64,000 bases of DNA, from assembly GCF_019645835.1 (NCBI RefSeq), contig NZ_CP080998.1:4030001-4094000 (forward strand), given 5' to 3'. Of the stretch, positions 50,564 through 59,594 are shown piece after piece. Within the stretch, counting starts at the first letter, position 1. Each line of letters begins with the position of its first letter. The DNA is from Mycolicibacterium holsaticum DSM 44478 = JCM 12374. Lineage in GTDB: Bacteria; Actinomycetota; Actinomycetes; Mycobacteriales; Mycobacteriaceae. Both the position numbers and the translations under genes were made by a program. Under the pieces are notes generated by a model that saw only the letters and a program-made list of their open reading frames with translations, had not been told where the DNA came from and searched no databases.

Positions 50564-51858
50564 TAGCCGGAGGGGAGCCCGTTTCCGAGGTAGGTGAGCC
50601 CGGTATCGGCCAGCGACGCCGGGTCCAGCAGGTTGCGGGTATCGACGACGACGGCGCCCGGCGACTGCTCGGCGATCAGCGGCCAGTTCAGCCGGCGGAA
50701 CTCTGGCCACTCGGTGAGCACGACGATGGCGTCGGCGTCCTTGGCCGCCAGGTAGGGGTCGTCCACGGTGACGAGTGAGGAGCGGCGCAGCACGCCCTGG
50801 TCGATCTGCCCGAGGCGCGGGTCGTAGCCGGTGATCTGTGCACCGGTGCGGGCGAGCTCTGCGCAGATCGCCAACGCGGGCGAGTCCCGCACGTCGCTGG
50901 TGCCGGCCTTGAATGTCAAGCCCAGCACGGTCACTCGCGCGTCCGACAGCGGTGTGGCCATCACCCGGCTCAGGACGGTCGCGATGTGTGCCGGCTGCGC
51001 GGCGTTGGTGCCGCGCGCCGATTCCACCTCGGGCAGCGCGACACCGGCCTGGCGTGCGGTGTGCAGCAGGGCGGCGGTGTCCTTGGGCAGGCACGAACCG
51101 CCCCACCCCGGGCCCGGCTGCAGAAAATGGTCGCCGATCCGGACGTCGGCGCCCATGCAGCCGGTGACGTCGCCGACGTCTGCCCCGACCCCCGCGCACA
51201 GCCGGGCAAGCGAGTTGGCGTATGAGACCTTCACGGCCAGAAACGCATTGCTGGCGTACTTGGCCAGCTCGGCGCTTTCCGGGCTCATCCGCAGGGTCGG
51301 TGCCGACTCGCCGTACACGCCGGCGACCACATCGGCGGCGCCGTCGTCGTCGGCGCCGAGAACGACACGGTCGGGATGACGAAAGTCGTAGACGGCGTGG
51401 CCTTCGCGCAGGAACTCCGGATTGGACACCACCTTGATGCCCGTCGGCGTCAGCCGCCGCGCCAGTTGCCGCGTGGTGCCCACCGGCACAGTCGATTTCA
51501 GTACCAGCACGGCGCCGGACGGCAACAGCCCCGCGAGTTCGCCGACGGCGGCTTCGACCGCCGACAGATCGGCCGACCCGTCGAACCGGCTCGGAGTCGG
51601 CACGCAGACGAACACCAGGGCGCGATCGGCGAGCTCGCCGTAATCCGCGCTGAACCGCAGGGTTTCGGCGGCCAGGCCCCGGCGCAGCAGCAGCGGCAGC
51701 TCCGGCTCGTCCAGCTGCGTCGTGCCGCGGTTGAGTTCGTCGACCCGGCGGCCGTCGACGTCGACACAGATCGTCGGGTGACCTCGCTCGGCGAGGCACA
51801 CGGCGGTCGTCAAACCGACATAGCCCGCGCCGATCACGCCCACCCGCATGCCGGTCAT
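50560..51858 (-). CDS. ugd: UDP-glucose 6-dehydrogenase
   Basis: Oxidises UDP-glucose to UDP-glucuronate with two NAD+. The 432 residues show VGVIGAGYVGLTTAVCLAERGH, VPTP, the catalytic Cys256 in GGSCLPKD, and LGLTFKAGTSDVRDSP. The UDP-xylose synthase homologue at 59595 would use its product. ATG 51858 overlaps the GT9 stop (ATGA); it is the last gene of the coupled minus-strand run from 60575. Confidence 0.92.
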   Translation of the reverse strand: MTGMRVGVIGAGYVGLTTAVCLAERGHPTICVDVDGRRVDELNRGTTQLDEPELPLLLRRGLAAETLRFSADYGELADRALVFVCVPTPSRFDGSADLSAVEAAVGELAGLLPSGAVLVLKSTVPVGTTRQLARRLTPTGIKVVSNPEFLREGHAVYDFRHPDRVVLGADDDGAADVVAGVYGESAPTLRMSPESAELAKYASNAFLAVKVSYANSLARLCAGVGADVGDVTGCMGADVRIGDHFLQPGPGWGGSCLPKDTAALLHTARQAGVALPEVESARGTNAAQPAHIATVLSRVMATPLSDARVTVLGLTFKAGTSDVRDSPALAICAELARTGAQITGYDPRLGQIDQGVLRRSSLVTVDDPYLAAKDADAIVVLTEWPEFRRLNWPLIAEQSPGAVVVDTRNLLDPASLADTGLTYLGNGLPSGY

Positions 51859-52790
51859 GCGCAGTCCCGCAGCAGGTGTCGGCTCGCCTCGAGCACGCGC
51901 GAGACCGTGATCAGCAGCAGCCCGGGGTGCGGGTCGTCGGCGTGCGGGTCGCCGTCGCCGCCCGCCCACACGGCGATGTGCGGACCCGCGCGACGCGGAC
52001 CCCACCGGCTCGGCGGTGTCGGGCCGAACAGCAGCACCGACGGTGTTCCGGTCGCGGTGGCGATGTGCCCGACGCCGGTGTCCCCGCAGATCAACAGCCG
52101 GCAGTCGCGGATCAGCGCCACCAGGTCGAGCAGGCCGAGGGTTCCTGCCAGCACACGGCTCTGCGGCAGGCCGGCCATCTCGGCCACCGACCTGGCCAGC
52201 TCGACCTCACCGCCGTCACCGGTGATGACCACGTCGTGGCCGCCGTCGTGCAGCACGCCCGCGACGGTCGCGAAGCGGTCGGGTGGCCAGCGGCGCGCCC
52301 CGAACGCCGCCCCGGGGTGGATCACCACAGCCGTCGACCGGTCGGGGGGCCCGGGTGGTCTCGGGAGGGCCAGATCCGCCGGGTCGCAGCGGATACCCGC
52401 CCACTCCAGCAGCCCGCACCAGCGGTCGACCTCGTGGAGGTCGGTGCGCCACGGCGGACCGTCGAGGCCGGGGTATGCGCTGTGCCGGTGGCTGAGCACC
52501 GCGCGGGGTTGCAGTGCGAGCAGGTCGGCAACGCTCTGCGGGCCGCTGCCGTGCAGGTTCACCGCCAGCGTGGGCACGTCGCGAAGCGGAGCCAACTGGC
52601 CAAGGCCCGGCGTGGGATGGACCTCGTCGACCGCGCCCGACAGCATCGCCAAGTCCGCGAACCGCTGCGCGGTGGCCAACACGATGCGCGCGTCGGGGTA
52701 GGCGCGGCGTAGCCCGCGCAGCGCCGGGACACCGGTCAGCAGGTCACCGAGGCCCAGGGCGCGCAACACCAGAACGGTGTGCTGGCTCAC
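51855..52790 (-). CDS. GT9 heptosyltransferase-like enzyme 1
   Basis: A 311-residue GT9 (ADP-heptose:LPS heptosyltransferase-type) GT-B protein: LVLRALGLGDLLTGVPALRGLRRAYP (acceptor-side catalytic Asp), VVIHPGAAFGARRWPPDRFA, and the C-terminal CGDTGVGHIATATGTPSVLLFGPTPPSRWGP donor signature. GTG 52790 is chosen because it overlaps the SDR stop (GTGA); an in-frame GTG at 52817 would overlap that gene further. Likely transfers the heptose made by the neighbouring genes. Confidence 0.86.
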   Translation of the reverse strand: MSQHTVLVLRALGLGDLLTGVPALRGLRRAYPDARIVLATAQRFADLAMLSGAVDEVHPTPGLGQLAPLRDVPTLAVNLHGSGPQSVADLLALQPRAVLSHRHSAYPGLDGPPWRTDLHEVDRWCGLLEWAGIRCDPADLALPRPPGPPDRSTAVVIHPGAAFGARRWPPDRFATVAGVLHDGGHDVVITGDGGEVELARSVAEMAGLPQSRVLAGTLGLLDLVALIRDCRLLICGDTGVGHIATATGTPSVLLFGPTPPSRWGPRRAGPHIAVWAGGDGDPHADDPHPGLLLITVSRVLEASRHLLRDCA

Positions 52791-53488
52791 GGCCACGACG
52801 ACTCTGTCGATGCGCACACGACCATCTCGCGGACCTCACAGCCCGCGGGTTGCGACAACGCGAACACCACGGTCTCGGCGACGTGTTCGGGCTGGTTCAG
52901 CTTGGCCTCCGGCGGCGGCTTGTACTGCTCGTCACGCCCGTCGAAGAACGCGGTGTGCATACCGCCGGGGATCAGCGTGGTCACACCGACTTCGCCGGCC
53001 AACTCCGCGGCCAGCGCCCGGGAGAATCCGACGACGCCGAACTTCGATGCGCAGTAGGCGGTTGCGTCGCTCACCGCCTTGATGCCCAATGTCGATGCGC
53101 AGGTGACGATGGTGCCGTGGGTGCTCTTCAGATACGGCAGCGCCGAGCGGATCACCGCGGCGGTGCCGAGCAGGTTGACGTGGACCACCCGCTCCCAGTC
53201 CTTGGCGGGGACGTCGTCGAGCCTGCCGCACGAGTCGATGCCTGCCGCGGTGAACACCCCGTGGAGCTGTCCGTCCACCCGGTCTGCAAGGGCCTTCACC
53301 GCGCTGTCGACGGCCTCCGTGTCGGCGAGGTCCGCTCGCGCGAACGCGAACGCGACCGCGCCGTCGCTGGGCTGCGGTTCGTTGCGGTCGATAATCAACG
53401 GTGTTCCACCGTGTCGCTCAACGGCTTTCACAGTGGCGGCACCGAGTCCCGACGCACCGCCGGTGATGATGATGTTGCCCAACTTCAT
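52787..53488 (-). CDS. SDR-family oxidoreductase
   Basis: A 233-residue classical short-chain dehydrogenase: TGGASGLG for NAD(P), catalytic Ser in TCASTLG and YCASK (Tyr/Lys). The NNAG motif reads TAAG. The substrate is unknown; position inside the heptose gene run suggests a sugar or sugar nucleotide, for example an oxidation or epimerisation step not covered by HldD. ATG 53488. Confidence 0.84.
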   Translation of the reverse strand: MKLGNIIITGGASGLGAATVKAVERHGGTPLIIDRNEPQPSDGAVAFAFARADLADTEAVDSAVKALADRVDGQLHGVFTAAGIDSCGRLDDVPAKDWERVVHVNLLGTAAVIRSALPYLKSTHGTIVTCASTLGIKAVSDATAYCASKFGVVGFSRALAAELAGEVGVTTLIPGGMHTAFFDGRDEQYKPPPEAKLNQPEHVAETVVFALSQPAGCEVREMVVCASTESSWP

Positions 53489-53505
53489 GTGCAGTTCCCT
53501 TTCCG

Positions 53506-54864
53506 TTACGACCGCGCCGCGGCGATCAAGTTGGACGACGAGTAACCGGCGACGGTGGGCAGCAGCACCACTTCCCCGCCGTGGCGGCGCACGACGCCGG
53601 CCTCGGGCAGTTCGGCCTCGGTGTAATCACCGCCCTTGACCCAGATGTCCGGCCGCAGTCGGTCAAGCGCTGCTTCCGGCGACAGTTCGTCGAAGATGAC
53701 GACCGCGTCGACGCAAGCCAGCGCGGCAAGGACGCGGGCGCGGTCCACAGCGGCCATCACCGGGCGTCCCGGCCCTTTCAGCGCACGCACCGAAGAGTCG
53801 GAATTGAGCAGCACCACAAGGGCGTCACCGAGTTGGCGGGCCTGGCGCAACAACCGGATATGGCCGGTGTGCAACAGGTCGAAGCAGCCGCCCGTCGCGA
53901 CCAGCGTCCTGCCCGAGCGGCGGATCTGCTCACGCGCAGCGGCGACGTCATCGGTGATCAGCTCGGTTTCGGCTACCGCCAAACGGTGTCTGTCCATCGC
54001 CGCCGCGCTGGACATCGCGACCGCACCACCGGTGGCGACGAACCTGCTCGCGGCGTCCACCGCGGCGGTGACCGCGGTATGCACGTCCTCACCCGCGCCG
54101 AGCGCCTGGGCGGCCGCGATCGCGAACCGATCGCCCGCGCCGCACGTGTCGCCCGCGCCTACGCGGGTGGCGGATCCGGGCACCGCGATGTGCGTGCTGC
54201 CGTCCGCGGTTCCCAGCAGCGCCCCGCGGGAGCCCAACGTCACACAGACCGCCTTGGCATCCCACAGCCGCCGCAGCGACTCCGGTGAATTCCCCGCGGC
54301 CTCATCCTGATTGGGAGCAACGAGCCAGCACCCGCGGGTCGGCACCGCACCGCGCGGATGCGGGTCCCACACGACAGGTACCCGGGCGGCGATGCGGGTC
54401 AGCAGTTCGCGGATGCCCTGGTGTGCGGTGACACCACGGCCGTAGTCGGCAACGCACACCGCGCGTGCCCGCTCCATCGCCGCGGCCACCGACCGCGGCG
54501 CCGTGTCGCCGGCGGCCACCCCGGTGCCGTGGTCAAGGCGCAGCATGGACTGCCCTGCCGCGCGGATCCTGGTCTTGCACACCGTTGTCCCCGACATGGG
54601 CAGGGCGAGCACCGTCACCCCGGCATGCGCGAGCAGGTCGGTCAGGGCACCCCCGTCGGCGTCATCGCCGACGGCGGTGACCAACACCACGTCCTGTTCG
54701 GCGCGGGCGGCCAGCACCGCGGCCAGGCCCGCACCGCCGGGGCGTTGCCACACGCGTTCGGTGTCGACGACGGGCACGGGCGCCTCCGGGCTGAGACGGG
54801 TGGCGCTGCCCTCGATGTCGACGTCGAGCATCGAGTCCCCGACGATGACCAACGGCCTATCCAC
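53506..54864 (-). CDS. hldE: Bifunctional heptose-7-phosphate kinase / heptose-1-phosphate adenylyltransferase
   Basis: HldE: phosphorylates D-glycero-D-manno-heptose-7-P at C1 and later adds AMP to give the ADP-heptose. The 452 residues comprise a ribokinase-like N-terminal domain (about 1-310: VIVGDSMLDVDIEGSATRLSPEAPVPVV, GAGDTCGAGD) and a nucleotidyltransferase domain (about 325-452: ATGGCFDLLHTGHIRLLRQA with the HTGH site, and GRPVMAAVDRARVLAAL). GTG 54864 overlaps the gmhA stop by 8 nt. Nucleotide specificity (ADP versus another NDP) is by homology only. Confidence 0.9.
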   Translation of the reverse strand: MDRPLVIVGDSMLDVDIEGSATRLSPEAPVPVVDTERVWQRPGGAGLAAVLAARAEQDVVLVTAVGDDADGGALTDLLAHAGVTVLALPMSGTTVCKTRIRAAGQSMLRLDHGTGVAAGDTAPRSVAAAMERARAVCVADYGRGVTAHQGIRELLTRIAARVPVVWDPHPRGAVPTRGCWLVAPNQDEAAGNSPESLRRLWDAKAVCVTLGSRGALLGTADGSTHIAVPGSATRVGAGDTCGAGDRFAIAAAQALGAGEDVHTAVTAAVDAASRFVATGGAVAMSSAAAMDRHRLAVAETELITDDVAAAREQIRRSGRTLVATGGCFDLLHTGHIRLLRQARQLGDALVVLLNSDSSVRALKGPGRPVMAAVDRARVLAALACVDAVVIFDELSPEAALDRLRPDIWVKGGDYTEAELPEAGVVRRHGGEVVLLPTVAGYSSSNLIAAARS

Positions 54865-55426
54865 GGTGCACCTCCAGCAGCACGTCATCCAGCGCGATGC
54901 ACAGCGCGTGCACCAGAAGCAGATGGATTTCCTGCACGGTCGCGGTGGTGGGCGCATCCACGCACACCGCGTCGTCACACATGGCCGCCAGCGGGTTCGG
55001 CGCCGGGCCTGCCAGCCCCCATGTGGTCAACCCGGCTTCGTGGGCGGCCTTGACGGCCGCCAGCACGTTGGCGCTGGTGCCGCTGGTGGACAGGGCGATC
55101 AGGATGTCGCCGGGCCTGCCGTGTGCTCTCACTCCTCTGGCGAACATCTCATCGGAGCCGTAGTCGTTGGTGATCGCCGTCAGCGCCGAGGTGTCGGCGT
55201 GTAACGAGATGGCCGACAACGGCATTCGTTCGTCGTGGAACCGTCCGACGAGTTCTGCGGTCAAGTGCTGGGCTTCGGCCGCGCTGCCGCCGTTGCCGCA
55301 TGCCAGCAGCCGGCCGCCGGTGGTGAGCACGTCGGCGAGCCGCCTGCCCCATCGTGTCAGCCGGGGTGCCTCATGGCCGATGTGATCGACGGCCTGCGAC
55401 AGCGCGCAGAAATGTTGCTCGATCAT
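54857..55426 (-). CDS. gmhA: Sedoheptulose-7-phosphate isomerase GmhA
   Basis: First step of nucleotide-heptose synthesis: sedoheptulose-7-P to D-glycero-D-manno-heptose-7-P. The 189-residue SIS-domain protein shows CGNGGSAAEAQHLTAELVGRF, TNDYGSDEMFARGVRAHGRPGDILIALSTSGTSANVLAA and the Zn/catalytic VQEIHLLLVHALC end. ATG 55426 overlaps the upstream GT9 stop (ATGA). Confidence 0.93.
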   Translation of the reverse strand: MIEQHFCALSQAVDHIGHEAPRLTRWGRRLADVLTTGGRLLACGNGGSAAEAQHLTAELVGRFHDERMPLSAISLHADTSALTAITNDYGSDEMFARGVRAHGRPGDILIALSTSGTSANVLAAVKAAHEAGLTTWGLAGPAPNPLAAMCDDAVCVDAPTTATVQEIHLLLVHALCIALDDVLLEVHRG

Positions 55427-56442
55427 CGTTGTCCTCCCGTTCGGTCGACCGCACTGCACAGTTGTTCGTCGGTGATGCCGTCCAGGCACGGATGGCCGTC
55501 GACCGGGCAACTGCGGGCGCGGGTGAGTCGGCACGGGGCCTGCTGGTCTCCGAGCCGGACGACGTTGTGGCCGTAGGGAAGCCACTGGTCGGCGGCCACC
55601 ACCGGCGCGAACAGCGAGACGACCGGCGCGCCGACGGCGGCCGCCAGGTGCGCCGGGCCGGTGTTGGGCGCCACCACTACCCGGGCGCGCGCGTAGACCG
55701 TCGCCAGCGTGGCAAGCGACGTGCACCCGCCGAGGTCGGTCGCGACGTCGGCGGCCACCGCCGCGGTGAGGTCGCGTTCGGAGTCGTCACCGGTGACCAC
55801 CACCCGGTGCCCGGCCGCGGCCAGCGCCGCGACCATCCGGGCGCTGCGCGCGGTGGTGGGCCTGCGCGCCGGTACCGCCGCCCCGGGGTGAAACGCCACA
55901 TACGGTGCGTCGCCGAGCTTTTCGGCCAGCGCACGGGGCAGGTGATGCGGCACCCGCACGCGCAGCCTGCCGTCGTCACCGGGCGGCAGTTCGCAGCCGG
56001 CGGCGCGCACCAGCGACAAGGCCCGTTCGGGCTCCGGTATGCCGGGCGGGACGTGGTGGCGCAGGTCGAGCAGGGTGCCCGGGTAGTCCTCGCTGATCGC
56101 GCCGATCCACGGCACCGAGGCCATCCGGCAGATCAGCGCCAACGGCAACGGCGATTGATGAAACGACGTCAGGATGTACACCCGCTGTGGTGCCACATCA
56201 CGCAGCTGCTTGACGAGCGAGTCGACGTGTCCCGCGGTGAGCTCGGGTGAGTCGAAATCGACCCAGGGCGCCTGCCATTCGATGATCTCGTCGACCGCGG
56301 GCAGCAGCTTCGCCGCCGCCCGCCCGCGCGGCCCGGCCAGAAACGTCACCCCGTCATGACGCGTGGCCACGGCACGGACCGCCGGTCCGGCGATCAGCAC
56401 GTCGCCTGCACTGTCGAGTCGGGCCACCACCGCGTTGCTCAT
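55423..56442 (-). CDS. GT9 heptosyltransferase-like enzyme 2
   Basis: A 339-residue GT9 enzyme only distantly like the one at 51855: RLDSAGDVLIAGPAVRAVA, AFHPGAAVPARRPTTARSARMVAAL, and APNTGPAHLAAAVGAPVVSLFAPVVAADQWLPYG. Near the C-terminus three Cys occur in CRLTRARSCPVDGHPCLDGI, as in heptosyltransferases with a terminal Cys-rich segment. ATG 56442 overlaps the GT2-GmhB stop (ATGA). Confidence 0.86.
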   Translation of the reverse strand: MSNAVVARLDSAGDVLIAGPAVRAVATRHDGVTFLAGPRGRAAAKLLPAVDEIIEWQAPWVDFDSPELTAGHVDSLVKQLRDVAPQRVYILTSFHQSPLPLALICRMASVPWIGAISEDYPGTLLDLRHHVPPGIPEPERALSLVRAAGCELPPGDDGRLRVRVPHHLPRALAEKLGDAPYVAFHPGAAVPARRPTTARSARMVAALAAAGHRVVVTGDDSERDLTAAVAADVATDLGGCTSLATLATVYARARVVVAPNTGPAHLAAAVGAPVVSLFAPVVAADQWLPYGHNVVRLGDQQAPCRLTRARSCPVDGHPCLDGITDEQLCSAVDRTGGQR

Positions 56443-57932
56443 CGGCAGTCCTTCAGCACAAGCGCGACCGCGTCGTCGATGGTCGCCGCGACGCGGGCGC
56501 GGCTGCGGGCGTCGCTGATCTCTCGGGTCAGCGTGCGCTCGGTCGGCACCAGCACCGCGTCCGCGCCCGCCGCAAGGGCCGCCTCGACGTCGCCGCCGGT
56601 GTCCCCGATCAGCACGCAGCGGGAGGGTTCGGCGCCCAGCGCGTCCGCCGCGGCGTGCACCAGTCCGGGTGCGGGCTTACGGCATCCGCAGCCGTCGCCG
56701 GCGTCGTGCACACAGACCTGCCAGGAGTCGAACGGCCCCAGTGCCGCGTCCACCGCAGTGTTGACCGCCGCCAGTTCCTCGGGGCTGATCAGCCCCTTCG
56801 CCACGCCGGACTGGTTGGTGACGATCGCCAGCAACAGACCCCTGTCGCGCAGCCGGCGCAGCGCGTCGTGCGCACCGCGGACCGGTCGCACCCCGGCGGG
56901 GTCGCGCAGATACGGGCCGTCTTCGATGATGGTGTCGTCGCGGTCGAGCAGCACCGCCAGCGGCCGGTCTCGCCGCGACGACCGAAACGCCCACTCCCCG
57001 CCGATCCGGTGCGCCACGGCGACAGGCGGTATCAGCACGCTGGTCACCAACATCCGAGCGGCTTCCGGTGCGGTGTGCGGACCTGCCCAGAACCGGCGCG
57101 CGGCGAACTCGGCGGTCAGCGCCGCCCACAGCGCGGCAGCGTAGCCGGCGACGCGCCACCGGCCGAGGACGGCGGCGAGCGCGGCGGCCAGTGCCGCCGC
57201 GGCCGTCACGGCGTGTACGCGCAGACGCCCGCGGCCCTCACCGATCGCCGCGCGCCAACGCCATCCGAATTTGCGGCGCATCAGCGCATCGTCACGGTTG
57301 CCGCGCTGCGCGCGAACACTGCTCATCAACGTCGCCGATGCGACCGGATGCCTGCACCGACGGGTCCCCTTGGCAATCGTATTGCCGGCCAACGTGATCC
57401 GCAGTGCGATGTCGGCGTCTTCGCGGTAGGCCCGCGGAAAGCGTTCGTCGAACCCGCCGACGTGTACCAGTGCCGACCGCCGGTAGGCCATGTCCGCGGT
57501 GATCCACTGCGCATCGGCCAGTCCCTGGGTGCGACGTTCGTCGTCGGTGGCGCGTCGTCCCGGCGCGCGCGGCACGTCGATGACGCCCTGGGAGCCGGCC
57601 GCATCTTCGGCGTCGGCCTTCGCCAGATCGTCGGCAACGGCCTCGAACCAGTTGTGTTGCGGCACCACGTCGTCGTCGAGGAAACAGATCCATTCGGCGC
57701 TTGCTGCGCGCCATCCGAGGTTGCGCGCGGCGGCCGGTCCGCGTCCCCCGCCGTGCAGCACCGTGACGGGCAGGCTGGTCTGCAACCGCAGCGGCGGCTC
57801 GGGGTCCAGACGATCATCGACGACGATCACCGCCGTCGGCCTCGGGCCGCAGGATCCGTCCAGTTCGGCCAGCAACCGGTGTAGCGACTGCCTGCCGACG
57901 GTCGGCACCACCACCGCGAACGCGGGTGTCAT
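56439..57932 (-). CDS. gmhB: Fusion of GT2 glycosyltransferase and heptose-bisphosphate phosphatase (GmhB)
   Basis: A 497-residue two-enzyme protein. Residues about 1-235 are GT2: FAVVVPTVGRQSLHRLL, VVDDRLD, FLDDDVVPQHNWF, GFDERFPRAYREDADIALR. Residues about 245-310 are hydrophobic, probably two membrane segments. Residues about 325-497 are HAD-type GmhB: LLDRDDTIIEDG, VTNQSGVAKGLIS, the zinc loop CVHDAGDGCGCRKPAPG and GDTGGDVEAA. GmhB removes the C7 phosphate from heptose-1,7-bisphosphate. ATG 57932 overlaps the carbamoyltransferase stop (ATGA). The fusion ties heptose supply to a transferase at the membrane. Confidence 0.88.
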   Translation of the reverse strand: MTPAFAVVVPTVGRQSLHRLLAELDGSCGPRPTAVIVVDDRLDPEPPLRLQTSLPVTVLHGGGRGPAAARNLGWRAASAEWICFLDDDVVPQHNWFEAVADDLAKADAEDAAGSQGVIDVPRAPGRRATDDERRTQGLADAQWITADMAYRRSALVHVGGFDERFPRAYREDADIALRITLAGNTIAKGTRRCRHPVASATLMSSVRAQRGNRDDALMRRKFGWRWRAAIGEGRGRLRVHAVTAAAALAAALAAVLGRWRVAGYAAALWAALTAEFAARRFWAGPHTAPEAARMLVTSVLIPPVAVAHRIGGEWAFRSSRRDRPLAVLLDRDDTIIEDGPYLRDPAGVRPVRGAHDALRRLRDRGLLLAIVTNQSGVAKGLISPEELAAVNTAVDAALGPFDSWQVCVHDAGDGCGCRKPAPGLVHAAADALGAEPSRCVLIGDTGGDVEAALAAGADAVLVPTERTLTREISDARSRARVAATIDDAVALVLKDCR

Positions 57933-59584
57933 CGCGGCCGCCTGACGAGATACGGCCCGATCGCCAGCACGTCGATCGGCGCACTGCCGAAGCATTCGAG
58001 CGCATCGCGGGGGCTGTCCACCATCGGGCGCCCGGCCGTGTTGAAGCTGGTGTTGACGATCACCGGCACCCCGGTGTGGGCGGCGAAGCGGCTGATGGTG
58101 GCGTGCAACAGCGGGTTGTCGCGCCCGACGGTCTGAATTCGCGCGGTGCCGTCCACGTGGGTGACGGCGGGGATCTTCGGCCGCCAGCCGTCGGCCACGT
58201 CATGGACGAACAACATGTAGGGGCTGGGCAGCGGTCCGCCGGAAAATATTTTGCCGGCGCGCTCGGCGAGCACCATCGGCGCCACGGGCCGGAACTGTTC
58301 GCGTCCCTTGACGTTGTTGAGCCGCTCCAGGTTCTCGATGCGCCGCGGATCGGCCAGCAGTGAACGCTGCCCCAGCGCGCGCGGTCCGAACTCGGCGCGG
58401 CCCTGGAACCACGCCACCAGCTGGTTGCCGGCCAACGCGTCGCCGACCGCGGCGGCCAGATCGGCCGGCCGTTCGTGCGGTACGGCCGCGTCGGTCAGCG
58501 CGGCGGCGATCTCCTCGTCGCAGAACCCGCGGCCCAGGGCGGCCGACGGCATCGGTGTGATCGGTTCGCCTGCCTCACCGGCCAGCGCCAGCGCAGCCCC
58601 CAGCGCGGTGCCCGAGTCGCCCGCCGCGGGCTGCACCCACACGTTGGAGAACCCGCCGCGTGCCCAGATCTTGGAGTTGGCCACGCAGTTGAGCGCCACT
58701 CCCCCGGCAAGGCACAGGCTGTCCTGATCGGTCTGACTTCTCAACCAGCCGACCAGATCCAGCAGCACCTCTTCGACGACCCGTTGCACGCTGCACGCCA
58801 GATCCGCGTGCTGCGGGTCGGGGCGGTCCAGCGCATGGCCCTTACCGGCGCCGGGGTCCCGACGCGGGGTGAACGACTCCCAATCCACCGGTTCGGTGCG
58901 GAACCCGCCGTCACCGGTGGCGTAGACCAACTCCCTGAACCGGTCGAGATGGCGGGGTATCCCGTAGGACCCCATGGCCATCACCTTGTACTCGTCGCTG
59001 GACCGTTGAAATCCGAGATGTTCGGTGAGGCTTTCATACAGGAGGCCCAGCGAGTGCGGAAGTGATTGGCTGGCAAGGACATCGAGCTTAGTGTCGCGAT
59101 AGCTGCCCGCCAACATCGACGAGCGTTCCCCGCGGCCGTCCACCACCAGCACGGCGCAGTCGGGGTGCCCGGACGCCAGTGCGCTCGAGGCGGCGTGCGC
59201 GACGTGGTGGCGCACGTACCGGACGACGCCGGGGTCCAGGCCGGGCAGCGCGGACTGCAGGAACCTGGGCGCGCGGTGGGCGTACATGGTGCGCAGGTAC
59301 TCCCAGTCACGGTCGAGCCCGGCGAGGTTATCGGTCGACTCGTCCATCAGGGTCGGGTCGTAGGAGTAACCGACCGCATCGAGGTCCGAAGCGCTCAGGC
59401 CCGCCTGCTGCAGACACCACCGCGCCGCTGCCGCCGGCAGCTCCCAGGTCGAGAACGGGACGGCCTGCTTACCGTGCTTGCGTCTGCTGAACCGCTCCTC
59501 TTCGGCGGCTGCGACGATCTGCCCGTCGACCACCAGGGCAGCGGCCGGATCGTGGAATACCGCGTTGATCCCGAGAATTCGCAC
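57929..59584 (-). CDS. NodU/TobZ-type carbamoyltransferase
   Basis: O-carbamoyltransferase using carbamoyl phosphate and ATP, 551 residues. The N-terminal Kae1-like domain has ILGINAVFHDPAAALVVDG, EEERFSRRKHGK and metal-binding HHVAHAASSA; the C-terminal part has LAGGVALNCVANSKI, QPAAGDSGTALGAAL and WFQGRAEFGPRALGQRSLLADPR, with NTSFN near the end. GTG 59584 is set by AGGAGG 6 nt upstream. It probably carbamoylates a hydroxyl of the heptose- or xylose-containing product. Confidence 0.92.
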   Translation of the reverse strand: MRILGINAVFHDPAAALVVDGQIVAAAEEERFSRRKHGKQAVPFSTWELPAAAARWCLQQAGLSASDLDAVGYSYDPTLMDESTDNLAGLDRDWEYLRTMYAHRAPRFLQSALPGLDPGVVRYVRHHVAHAASSALASGHPDCAVLVVDGRGERSSMLAGSYRDTKLDVLASQSLPHSLGLLYESLTEHLGFQRSSDEYKVMAMGSYGIPRHLDRFRELVYATGDGGFRTEPVDWESFTPRRDPGAGKGHALDRPDPQHADLACSVQRVVEEVLLDLVGWLRSQTDQDSLCLAGGVALNCVANSKIWARGGFSNVWVQPAAGDSGTALGAALALAGEAGEPITPMPSAALGRGFCDEEIAAALTDAAVPHERPADLAAAVGDALAGNQLVAWFQGRAEFGPRALGQRSLLADPRRIENLERLNNVKGREQFRPVAPMVLAERAGKIFSGGPLPSPYMLFVHDVADGWRPKIPAVTHVDGTARIQTVGRDNPLLHATISRFAAHTGVPVIVNTSFNTAGRPMVDSPRDALECFGSAPIDVLAIGPYLVRRPR

Positions 59585-59594
59585 CCCATGCCTC

